From Saprospiraceae bacterium (GTDB lineage Bacteria; Bacteroidota; Bacteroidia; Chitinophagales; Saprospiraceae): a stretch of DNA of 17,673 nucleotides. A program made the translations under genes and the position numbers. This document shows positions 1 through 5,823 of this stretch, piece by piece; position 1 is the first letter of the stretch, and every line of letters begins with the position of its first letter. A model generated the notes under the pieces. That model was not told where the DNA came from and searched no databases. It saw only the letters and a list, made by a program, of their open reading frames with translations. The stretch lies in contig JALOMF010000015.1 in NCBI GenBank assembly GCA_025455635.1, forward strand, positions 1 through 17,673. Direction: 5' to 3'.

Positions 1-371
1 GCCTCATCACGCTCGAAGACATCATCGAGGAACTGGTCGGTGAAATTCAGGACGAGTACGACACCGAGACGCCCATCGTGGAGAAAGTGGACGAGACCAC
101 CTTCAAAATTCAGGCGCAAAACCCGCTGGACGAAATCAACGAATTTCTACCGGAGCCATTCCCAGAGAGCGAAGAGTACCACACCATGTCCGGCCTGCTC
201 CAGCAGGTGGCCGACGAAATACCAGAAGAGGGCGAGACCATTACCGTCGGCAACTATGAAATCACGGTGCTGAAAATGTTCCAAGCAAGCCCAGAACTGG
301 TGCAAGCCAGGTACCTTGGCAGTGGCATGGGCATTTTGCCAGGAAGTGAGGGATGGAGCACCAATAGCTAA
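1..371 (+). CDS. Hemolysin/CorC-family CBS-domain membrane protein, C-terminal part (5' end outside window)
   Basis: Only the last ~122 codons are present; the reading frame enters at base 3 and ends at TAA 369-371. The first visible residues, LITLEDIIEELVGEIQDEYD, are the end of the second CBS domain of DUF21-CBS-CorC_HlyC proteins (the T-L-E-D-hydrophobic-hydrophobic-E-E-hydrophobic-V-G-E-I-x-D-E signature). The CorC/HlyC transporter-associated domain follows: F-K-I, N-E-F-L-P, a SGLL turn, then the I-T-V-G-N-Y-E-I-T-V-L strand. Family knowledge: these are inner-membrane proteins linked to divalent-cation (Mg/Co) efflux; in Bacteroidota a paralogue is the gliding protein GldE. The tail ends ~17 residues after the domain. 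I favour the general hemolysin family over GldE, from remembered similarity of the linker only. The family is secure; the exact paralogue is not. Confidence 0.85.
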   Translation, partial: LITLEDIIEELVGEIQDEYDTETPIVEKVDETTFKIQAQNPLDEINEFLPEPFPESEEYHTMSGLLQQVADEIPEEGETITVGNYEITVLKMFQASPELVQARYLGSGMGILPGSEGWSTNS

Positions 372-526
372 TCAATCCGGGGTAAATAGGATTCAGGCCA
401 TGCTCATCGGCGGGATGGATTCGAGACCTCGCATCGCTTTAAAGACGCATACTGACCATTCGGAAATCCAAAGCTTAGAAACGGAAATAGGCAAGTCGCT
501 CGACCCTGTTTTTTACCAAAAAAAAA

Positions 527-566
527 GCCCCGGTCAGGAATTACTGCCTGCCGGAGCCACATTTTT
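527..566 (+). terminator. Rho-independent terminator after the CorC-family gene
   Basis: The stem is GCCCCGGTCAGG paired with CCTGCCGGAGCC (527-538 with 547-558), with one bulged T and one mismatch, an 8-nt loop, and a T run at 562-566. A ten-base A run precedes it, so it would also terminate minus-strand transcription. It lies about 155 nt downstream of the stop codon, so the mRNA has a fairly long 3' untranslated region. Confidence 0.7.
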
Positions 567-651
567 CACCAACTAAAATCATAGCTCTTTCACTAAATCA
601 TTTTCTCTCGGGTACATTATTAAGACACCTTAGAAACAAGTCCCCCTTACT

Positions 652-659
652 TAGGTTTG
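652..659 (+). promoter_or_regulatory. Bacteroidota-type -7 element upstream of the beta-barrel gene
   Basis: TAGGTTTG matches the Bacteroidota sigma-A -7 consensus TAnnTTTG exactly. The candidate -33 is only TTAG at 630-633 (18-bp spacer), not TTG. If used, it gives a leader of about 138 nt before the ATG at 804. A second, weaker candidate (TACCTTG at 772-778, with TTG at 748-750) lies closer to the gene. Confidence 0.4.
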
Positions 660-803
660 TCAGTTTCGTGTAAAAACAGCCTGCATCCGTCCGTTCATTT
701 CTTTTTTCCTTGAAAACAGCCCGTTCGTCGAAGCTTGACGTTGCGGCTTGGCTTTGCCAAAAACAAGGTTGTACCTTGCCATCAAAATCTAAACCTGACA
801 GTT

Positions 804-1400
804 ATGAAACGATGCTTAATGGCCGTAATCGCATTTTCAGTATTGACAACGACGTTGCAAGCCCAAAGAGACGAGACGCTGATTGGGCGCACCGGGCTGC
901 GCTTCAGCGGCGTATGGGGCGGCTCCAACCTCGGCCTCGCCGGGTTCAGCGACAATGCGCATGGAATGGCGGGTGGCTTTTTCGGGCTAGAGTTCAGCAA
1001 GTCTTTGACGGCGGGCCTAGGCCGGGTGAACAGCACCGAATCAACGACCTACAATGGTCAGCTTCGCAATTTTGACTTGAGATATGGCGGCTTGCTGTTG
1101 GGTTTTGCCTACCGCCCGCACAAGGTGCTGCACCCCAGGGTTAGCTTCCTCATCGGCAGCGGCAACCTGAAGTTCGAGGACGAGCCAGACGACCAAATCT
1201 TCGTGGTGCAGCCATCGGCAGGGCTGGAGGTCAACGTTTTCAGGTGGATGCGGCTCGGCCTGGAAGGCGGCTACCGCTTCGTGTCGAACACCAGTTTGCC
1301 CAAGCCCAACGACGGGGACGCTTCGTCCGCTTTCGTGCAGTTGTCGTTGAGGTTTGGCTGGTCGTGGGGTAGGGAGGGCTTCGATGAGCTTGGCGAGTGA
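804..1400 (+). CDS. Small outer-membrane beta-barrel protein (porin-family-like), secreted
   Basis: 198 codons. The frame is open further upstream, but the ATG at 804 is chosen because it begins a textbook signal peptide: a K-R start, a hydrophobic core (A-V-I-A-F-S-V-L), and a likely cleavage after LQA, residue 20. The mature part alternates hydrophobic and polar residues with many glycines and aromatics (RFSGVWGGSNLGLAG, GGFFGLEF, GGLLLGFAYRP). It ends in the aromatic strand FVQLSLRFGWSWG, followed by a short acidic tail, so it looks like an 8-stranded barrel of the Bacteroidota porin or outer-membrane beta-barrel family. No substrate can be assigned. The gene stands alone; the next gene converges on it with only 13 bp between stop codons. 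Confidence 0.8.
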   Translation: MKRCLMAVIAFSVLTTTLQAQRDETLIGRTGLRFSGVWGGSNLGLAGFSDNAHGMAGGFFGLEFSKSLTAGLGRVNSTESTTYNGQLRNFDLRYGGLLLGFAYRPHKVLHPRVSFLIGSGNLKFEDEPDDQIFVVQPSAGLEVNVFRWMRLGLEGGYRFVSNTSLPKPNDGDASSAFVQLSLRFGWSWGREGFDELGE

Positions 1401-1413
1401 CGCCGGCCAACGG

Positions 1414-2499
1414 TCAGGCCATTTTGAGCAGCGAAGCCACCGCTTCCGCAAGGGCTTTTTCATCAAAATATACTGGCTGCAAACCTTTTCGCCGCTTCGC
1501 TTCCGCAATACCTTCCACCAAATTCAGGTTGCTTTGATTTTGGGTAAAAAAGCTCCCTTCCTCGGACAGTTTTTCCGCTAAATAAACCTGCTCAGGCTGG
1601 CCGGGCGTAGGCACTAGCAGGGCGGGCTTGCCCAGCCGGGCCAAATCCATCACGGTGCTGTAACCCGACCGACCGATGAAAACTTCGCCCTGGGCAATGG
1701 CCACGTTGAGCGCCTCGGTCGTCAGGGAAGGCACGATTTCAACGTTTTTCAAGGGTGAAAAACGCCCCGCCGCCCCTCGTTCTGGTTGGCCCTGCACGAT
1801 GAGCAGGCTGCCGCCAAAGCTGTGGGCTTGTTCAAGCAGCACAAGTTCCAACTGACTGCGCTGCGGCTCTGGCCCCGAAAGCACGGCAATGGCATCATAA
1901 CGAATCTCCTGCCCCTTGCCTTCTACCATGCGGGTAAGTGCACCGATGTACTTTGTTTTTTTTGATAAATGAGCTGGAACCGGGTGGGACAAATTACCCG
2001 TTAAATTGAGGCTTGTTCGCAAATCGGGCACCCAACATGCATGGAATTGCTTGATTATCAGGTGATTGAAAAAATTGACCAATTTGCCCCCAAAGGCATT
2101 TGCTACGGGAATATTGAGCTGGTGCGTAATGAAAACGCACGGTTTTTTCCTTGAAAAACAGCCAAAACGATTGTCGGAAACTACCCCATCAATGCTGTGC
2201 TCGGTCACAATCTGCCGTAAAGCCCTATGCTCCAACCAGATGGCCCGCAGGATTTTGGGCAATTGCGAAGCGATATTCCAGGCCATATTTTGCGTGCGGT
2301 ACTGCACGTCGTAGCTTGGAAGCTCAAGGCTGGTTAACTGCGGGAATTCCTGCTTGAGCAATTCCAATGCCCTGCCATCGGATGCCAGCAGCACCTCCGC
2401 ACCTTGCTTGAGCAGCTCCTGCACGATGGGTATGCACCGGGAAGCATGGCCCAGCCCCCAGCCAAGCGGTGCCACCAGTATTTTTTTAGCGTTAGTCAA
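1414..2499 (-). CDS. GT28/MurG-like (GT-B fold) glycosyltransferase, TTG start
   Basis: 361 codons. The start codon is TTG at 2499-2497: an in-frame TAG lies two codons upstream, and the conserved N-terminal motif KKILVAPLGWGLGHASR begins almost at once, so no ATG start can include it. Residues 5-21 form the Rossmann strand and glycine-rich loop. Residues 276-305 (G-R-S-G-Y-S-T-V-M-D-L, then V-P-T-P-G-Q-P-E-Q) match the donor-nucleotide-sugar site of UDP-sugar transferases of the MurG/UGT type. The family in Bacteroidota is usually annotated only as glycosyltransferase; acceptor and product are unknown. The protein is cytosolic or membrane-peripheral. The gene is monocistronic, convergent with the beta-barrel gene and divergent from a mini-lipoprotein whose promoter lies just outside its start. 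Confidence 0.82.
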   Translation of the reverse strand: MTNAKKILVAPLGWGLGHASRCIPIVQELLKQGAEVLLASDGRALELLKQEFPQLTSLELPSYDVQYRTQNMAWNIASQLPKILRAIWLEHRALRQIVTEHSIDGVVSDNRFGCFSRKKPCVFITHQLNIPVANAFGGKLVNFFNHLIIKQFHACWVPDLRTSLNLTGNLSHPVPAHLSKKTKYIGALTRMVEGKGQEIRYDAIAVLSGPEPQRSQLELVLLEQAHSFGGSLLIVQGQPERGAAGRFSPLKNVEIVPSLTTEALNVAIAQGEVFIGRSGYSTVMDLARLGKPALLVPTPGQPEQVYLAEKLSEEGSFFTQNQSNLNLVEGIAEAKRRKGLQPVYFDEKALAEAVASLLKMA

Positions 2500-2511
2500 A
2501 GGCTATCGGAG

Positions 2512-2519
2512 TATGTTTG
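2512..2519 (+). promoter_or_regulatory. Promoter (-7 element) of the 31-codon lipoprotein-like ORF
   Basis: TATGTTTG matches TAnnTTTG exactly and lies 25 bp before the ATG at 2545, leaving a leader of about 20 nt. The -33 region is poor (TTAG at 2492-2495, 16-bp spacer). It sits only 12 bp upstream of the divergent glycosyltransferase start. Confidence 0.5.
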
Positions 2520-2544
2520 TGCCGTTTCAAATCAATTTTCAGCC

Positions 2545-2640
2545 ATGAAATTACAGCGCTGGCAGTTAATTGCCATTTACATTCTCGTTTGCGTACTCAC
2601 ATTGACTGCATGTAGGGCGAGCGACTGCACCTGCCCCTGA
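2545..2640 (+). CDS. 31-aa lipoprotein-like mini-protein, unknown function
   Basis: I do not recognise this gene. It runs from ATG 2545 to TGA 2638-2640. The peptide has a short positive N-terminus (M-K-L-Q-R-W), an uninterrupted hydrophobic segment (about residues 8-20, I-A-I-Y-I-L-V-C-V-L), a lipobox-like L-T-A-C at residues 20-23, and a tiny Cys-containing tail (S-D-C-T-C-P). If lipidated and cleaved at Cys23, the mature product would be only nine residues with three cysteines; otherwise it is a single-span membrane peptide. Support for a real gene is the context: an exact -7 box 25 bp upstream and a perfect terminator starting 7 nt after the stop. Bacteroidota carry many very small unannotated lipoproteins. 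It could also be a leftover lipoprotein signal from a decayed gene. Codon evidence is too short to judge. Confidence 0.5.
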   Translation: MKLQRWQLIAIYILVCVLTLTACRASDCTCP

Positions 2641-2646
2641 AAAACG

Positions 2647-2682
2647 AAGAGGGGCTTGCCCCATGCAGAACAAGCCCCTCTT
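2647..2682. terminator. Strong bidirectional terminator between the mini-lipoprotein and rng
   Basis: A perfect 12-bp stem AAGAGGGGCTTG / CAAGCCCCTCTT (2647-2658 with 2671-2682) with a 12-nt loop. T residues follow on the plus strand (2681-2684), and an A run at 2640-2644 gives the T run on the minus strand. It serves the plus-strand mini-ORF ending at 2640 and, 34 nt beyond its stop, the minus-strand rng gene. Confidence 0.85.
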
Positions 2683-2715
2683 TTATCAGTTGGACAAAAT
2701 TTTGGTTGGAAATGC

Positions 2716-4269
2716 CTAGCCGTTCAGCCTGATTTCGTCATCCGTGTCGTTGAAGAACTTGTACTCCGACACTTGGTAGCTGTTGTCGGCGGTGATGGAT
2801 ATCCACTTGTAGTATTTCCGGTACCAATTCATTTGCGTGCTCGGAAGTCCTTTTTTCAAGAAAGCCTGCACAAATGGGTGCGTTTTGAGGTTCAGCTTCC
2901 CCTTTGCGCCCGAATCTAGTATGAATTTCAAGTCCCGCTCGATGAGGTCAGTGACCAGCACCTGTGGCGTCACGTTGCCAGTGCCGTTGCAGGCGGGGCA
3001 TAGTTCAGCTGTATTGATTTTCACTTCTGGCCGCACCCGTTGGCGGGTGATCTGCATGAGGCCGAACTTGCTCAACGGCAGAATGGTGTGCTGGGCACGG
3101 TCTTTCCGCATGGCATCGCGCATCACTTTGAACAGCTCTTTTTTGTGCTCATTGTTGCGCATGTCTATGAAGTCAATCGTGATGAGGCCTCCGATGTCAC
3201 GTAGCCTGAGCTGACGTGCGATTTCTTCGGCAGCCTCCACGTTCACGTTCAGCACGGCGTCTTCTTGGTTGGTGCCCGACATTTTGTGGCCGCTGTTCAC
3301 GTCAATGACGTGCATGGCCTCCGTGGATTCGATGACAATATAGGCGCCACTGTTCATGGTAGCCGTTTTGCCAAAAGAGGACTTGATTTGACGGGTCACG
3401 CCGAAGGTCTCAAAAATTGGCTTGTTCTTGTTGTGCAAGGTCGCAATCTCCACTTTGTCAGGGGCGATATTGCCAAGGAACTGGCGGATGTTCTGGTGCA
3501 GCTGCTTGTCGTTGACGACGATACGGTTAAAAGAATCGCTGAGGATGTCCCGTAGGATGCTGCTGGTTTTGTCCAGTTCGCTCAGTAGCTTGGCGGGAGC
3601 CTTGGCACCTTGAAGTTGGCTGAAGACGTCCTCCCATTTGCTCTGCATCATGGCCAGCTCTTCGTGCAGGTCTTGGATGCGCTTGCCTTCTGCGGCTGTG
3701 CGCACGATGACCCCGAAGTTCTTTGGTTTGATGCTTTCAATCAGGGTTTTTAGGCGCTTGCGTTCTTCGGCGTTGGCGATTTTTTTTGAAACAGCCACGA
3801 CATCGGAGAATGGCGTGAGCACCAAAAAGCGGCCTGGTATGGTCAGCTCGCAGCTCAACCTGGGTCCTTTGGTCGAGATAGGCTCTTTCAGTATCTGAAC
3901 GAGAATGGGCAGTCGCTTGGTGACGACTTGGTCCATTTTCCCAGTCTTGATGATTTCTGGCTCAATCTTGAAATTGTCGAGCGAAGGAGTGGTTTGGCTG
4001 CCAGCGAGTACGTTGTTGGTGTACTTGAGCAGCGACTTGAGCTTTGGGCCAAGGTCGGTGTAGTGCAGGAACGCCTCTTTCTTGTGGCCAATGTCCACAA
4101 ATGCGGCGTTGAGATTGGGCATGGTCTTGATGATTTTGCCCAAAAAAATGTCGCCTACCGAAAAGTTGTTGTTCGTTTTTTGGTGATGCAACTCAACGAG
4201 CTTGCCATCCTCCAGAAGCGCAATTTCGACTTCGGTGGGCGTAGAATTGATGATTAATTCCTTATCCAC
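2716..4269 (-). CDS. rng: Ribonuclease E/G family protein, GTG start
   Basis: 517 codons, full length for a Bacteroidota Rne/Rng protein. The start is GTG at 4269-4267: an in-frame TGA lies three codons upstream, and the expected N-terminus (K-E-L-I-I-N) follows directly. An S1-like RNA-binding domain spans about residues 38-130 and is interrupted by an inserted loop (~75-115), as in other Bacteroidota. The DNase I-like catalytic core has the two metal-binding aspartates in MHVIDVNSG (D323) and LITIDFIDM (D366). The Zn-link CPACNGTG (C424, C427) mediates dimerisation in RNase E. There is no long C-terminal degradosome scaffold. Role: single-strand endoribonuclease in rRNA maturation and mRNA decay. 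It is the last gene of the HU-TPR-mS38 cluster, but a 517-bp gap and its own candidate promoter suggest independent expression. Confidence 0.95.
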   Translation of the reverse strand: MDKELIINSTPTEVEIALLEDGKLVELHHQKTNNNFSVGDIFLGKIIKTMPNLNAAFVDIGHKKEAFLHYTDLGPKLKSLLKYTNNVLAGSQTTPSLDNFKIEPEIIKTGKMDQVVTKRLPILVQILKEPISTKGPRLSCELTIPGRFLVLTPFSDVVAVSKKIANAEERKRLKTLIESIKPKNFGVIVRTAAEGKRIQDLHEELAMMQSKWEDVFSQLQGAKAPAKLLSELDKTSSILRDILSDSFNRIVVNDKQLHQNIRQFLGNIAPDKVEIATLHNKNKPIFETFGVTRQIKSSFGKTATMNSGAYIVIESTEAMHVIDVNSGHKMSGTNQEDAVLNVNVEAAEEIARQLRLRDIGGLITIDFIDMRNNEHKKELFKVMRDAMRKDRAQHTILPLSKFGLMQITRQRVRPEVKINTAELCPACNGTGNVTPQVLVTDLIERDLKFILDSGAKGKLNLKTHPFVQAFLKKGLPSTQMNWYRKYYKWISITADNSYQVSEYKFFNDTDDEIRLNG

Positions 4270-4281
4270 GATGGTTCATTT

Positions 4282-4302
4282 TAAACTCCAGCAAGGAGTT
4301 TA
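4282..4302 (-). promoter_or_regulatory. Hairpin in the rng 5' leader, 12-13 nt before the GTG start
   Basis: A perfect 8-bp stem TAAACTCC / GGAGTTTA with a 5-nt loop, lying directly upstream of the rng start codon. No T run follows, so it is not a terminator. Its place suggests control of rng translation or mRNA stability; that is inference. Confidence 0.5.
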
Positions 4303-4437
4303 GCAGGAATAGCAAAGCAAGGACGTCCGCTACCGCAACGTGGATTTGAGGAAAAGGTCAATTCAGTAAATGCCAGAGGAAGGAGCAGTGACAGTTTCGA
4401 GCGGCCGTGGCTGTCCGATGGTGTTATTCAAAATGGG

Positions 4438-4445
4438 CAAAGCTA
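4438..4445 (-). promoter_or_regulatory. Candidate -7 element for rng
   Basis: On the minus strand TAGCTTTG matches TAnnTTTG exactly. I see no good TTG at -33. It would give rng a leader of about 160 nt containing the 4282-4302 hairpin. Confidence 0.35.
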
Positions 4446-4557
4446 CGATGCTTTTGCTGTTGGGGGCATCCAGTCTTCTTTTTCCATGCCCTCTGCCCTG
4501 AAGCAGCCCCACTTTGTGATTTCAGTTGGCCTAAACGCTTGACGATGGTATCAGTTG

Positions 4558-4572
4558 AGTGCAGTCTGCACT
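4558..4572. repeat. 15-bp near-perfect palindrome AGTGCAG-t-CTGCACT
   Basis: Two 7-bp arms around a single central base. The centre is too tight for a stable RNA hairpin loop unless it opens, so a DNA-level dyad (protein operator) is as likely. No gene start lies within 200 bp. Confidence 0.4.
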
Positions 4573-4722
4573 GAAAATGGTATGGTCATCTTTTTTGGGT
4601 GGAACCAGGTTTTGTAAAAACCCGTCGGATTTGGGACTAAGTTGCGTTTTCGGCTTGCTCCTTTCGGTAAGGTATGCGGTGTTGACCCTTTGTTGAAATC
4701 CCCGGTACGACAGACCGGAACG

Positions 4723-4767
4723 GCGATTGGCTGCCCAAATGAAGCAAGTTCACGGGCAGCCAACCGC
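4723..4767 (-). repeat. Large stem-loop downstream of the mS38-like gene
   Basis: Arms TTGGCTGCCC (4727-4736) and GGGCAGCCAA (4754-4763) pair perfectly, and the stem extends by GCG/CGC across one A-C mismatch; the loop is 17 nt. On the minus strand it begins about 20 nt after the mS38-like stop. No T run follows, so it is not a standard intrinsic terminator. It may protect the 3' end or be a processing site. Confidence 0.5.
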
Positions 4768-4786
4768 TTACAAGGTTCAGCTAAAC

Positions 4787-4882
4787 CTACCGGTTTTTCT
4801 TCTTATGACGGTTCTTACGCAGTCTTTTCTTGCGTTTATGTGTTGCAATTTTGTGACGCTTACGCTTTTTACCACAAGGCAT
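4787..4882 (-). CDS. 31-aa AURKAIP1/COX24-domain (mS38-like) basic mini-protein, putative small-subunit ribosomal protein
   Basis: ATG at 4882-4880, TAG at 4789-4787. The protein MPCGKKRKRHKIATHKRKKR... has 18 Lys/Arg and three His in 31 residues and ends in an H-K-K-K-N-R tail. The pattern G-K-K-R-K-R-H-K-x-x-T-H-K-R-K-K-R matches the AURKAIP1/COX24 domain, which in mitochondria is the core of ribosomal protein mS38. Bacteroidota genomes carry such ~30-aa proteins under that name. A ribosomal role is inference from the family and the extreme basicity. It lies 94 bp downstream of the TPR gene on the same strand. The frame is open further upstream (to 5032), but only this start gives the compact conserved form. 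Confidence 0.85.
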   Translation of the reverse strand: MPCGKKRKRHKIATHKRKKRLRKNRHKKKNR

Positions 4883-4976
4883 GTCAATATCTCTTAAATA
4901 AGTTAACGAATAAAGGCTTCCAACTTTTGGTTTGGAAATGCGCAGGGGTTGGATGCGCTTCCAAATTGCCAACAGC

Positions 4977-5768
4977 TTAGTTGCCGGGTAATTTCTCGCA
5001 TTTTGATTTAAAATCGGTTGCTTTTGCTGCATCGCCCAAGCCCTCGTAGGCTTGAGCTAGTAGGCAGGTGGCTACCTTGTTGCTTGGTTCAAGCTCAACT
5101 GCTTTCGACAGGCGTTCTACCGCTTTGTCAAACTGTGAAGTCTTGATGGCCAGCCTGCCCAACTGGGTCAGCACAATCGGGTTGTCTGGGTACTGCTTGT
5201 TCAAGTCCACCAGCATGAGCACACCTTTCATGGGCGTGTCTTTTGGAGGGTTTTCAGCATATACCAAGGCTAGGTTGACTTTGTGCTGGATATTGCTTGG
5301 GTTCAGGGATGCCGCTTTTTCAAGCGCCTGAACTGCATGCTCCGTACAAAAGCTCCTGATTTTTTCATCTTGCTCCCTTTGGAGGCAAATAGAATAAGTG
5401 GTGCCAGCTATGGACCAAGCTTCTTCGTCGCGGGTAATTTCGGCTACTTGCTCCGCATAGTAGCCAGCTATGCCCGATTTTTCTAGCTGGTACCAATAGC
5501 TGGAAAGGTTCTTAAAGGCAGTAGCTTTGACTGAGTCAAGCACGGCTTTTTCAAGGTCACCTTCCAATGCCATTACCGAAGCCGAAGCTTGGGCTGGCAA
5601 ATTGGCTTTGGCATCAACCAGCATCGAATTGATGTCGGTGCTGGCAAAAGAGCTGGCTCTTTTTGACTCAATCGCCTTGTGCTTACTTGGTTTTGTGTCA
5701 AAGCAAAGGTACAGCAGGGCAAACAGGCTAGACGCCGTCAAAATCAAAGACCATTGGCTTTTGTTCAT
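4977..5768 (-). CDS. Membrane-anchored tetratricopeptide-repeat protein
   Basis: 263 codons, ATG start at 5768-5766. Residues 6-23 (W-S-L-I-L-T-A-S-S-L-F-A-L-L-Y-L-C-F) form one transmembrane anchor, preceded by a single Lys. A charged linker and a helical region follow, then TPR units at the C-terminus, clearest at about 190-255 (L-G-R-L-A-x8-A-V-E-R-L-S-K-A-V-E-L-E-P-S-N, then L-A-Q-A-Y-E-G-L-G-D). TPRs mediate protein-protein contacts; no enzyme motif is seen. It sits 55 bp after HU and before the mS38-like gene and rng, a gene order I recall from other Bacteroidota. That hints at a scaffold role near nucleoid or RNA-processing functions, but this is not shown by sequence. Confidence 0.8.
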   Translation of the reverse strand: MNKSQWSLILTASSLFALLYLCFDTKPSKHKAIESKRASSFASTDINSMLVDAKANLPAQASASVMALEGDLEKAVLDSVKATAFKNLSSYWYQLEKSGIAGYYAEQVAEITRDEEAWSIAGTTYSICLQREQDEKIRSFCTEHAVQALEKAASLNPSNIQHKVNLALVYAENPPKDTPMKGVLMLVDLNKQYPDNPIVLTQLGRLAIKTSQFDKAVERLSKAVELEPSNKVATCLLAQAYEGLGDAAKATDFKSKCEKLPGN

Positions 5769-5823
5769 CTTTACTGCTTTTGCATTGAGTCAAGTCAAGC
5801 GGCGGCACGATAGGCCATTGCCA

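Larger units (their letters stand above)
372..803. other. 432-bp intergenic region between the CorC-family gene and the beta-barrel gene
   Basis: No convincing coding region is seen here. The first half carries the terminator at 527-566 and otherwise shows nothing recognisable. The second half is the upstream region of the beta-barrel gene, with an exact TAnnTTTG element at 652-659. It also has two back-to-back small hairpins (TTGGC-ttt-GCCAA at 748-760 and CAAGGT-tgt-ACCTTG at 764-778) just before the ATG. The motif aaaacagcc followed by ccgttc occurs twice (around 673-698 and 713-726), an imperfect direct repeat of unknown meaning. Confidence 0.6.
4270..4786. other. 517-bp gene-free stretch between rng and the mS38-like gene, rich in inverted repeats
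   Basis: No ORF here resembles a protein. Read on the minus strand it is the 3' region of the mS38-like mRNA and the 5' leader of rng. Dyads seen: TAAACTCC/GGAGTTTA (4282-4302), AGTGCAG-t-CTGCACT (4558-4572), and a long stem around TTGGCTGCCC/GGGCAGCCAA (4723-4767). A short CCGGT/ACCGG stem lies near 4702-4718. An exact minus-strand -7 element lies at 4438-4445. I found no match to signatures I know for SRP RNA, tmRNA, RNase P RNA or 6S RNA. Confidence 0.6.

Noticed and set aside
4551..4763. 70-codon minus-strand ORF in the rng/mS38 gap
   Set aside because: No family resemblance and it crosses both the palindrome and the large stem-loop; possibly part of a dispersed repeat, but coding is not supported.
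4270..4786. Possible known structured RNA (SRP, tmRNA, RNase P, 6S) in the gap
   Set aside because: I looked for the conserved motifs of these RNAs on both strands and did not see them; the dyads are reported without an RNA name.
4642..4980. 112-codon plus-strand ORF
   Set aside because: Runs antisense through the whole mS38-like gene and the intergenic hairpin; no signal peptide or domain.
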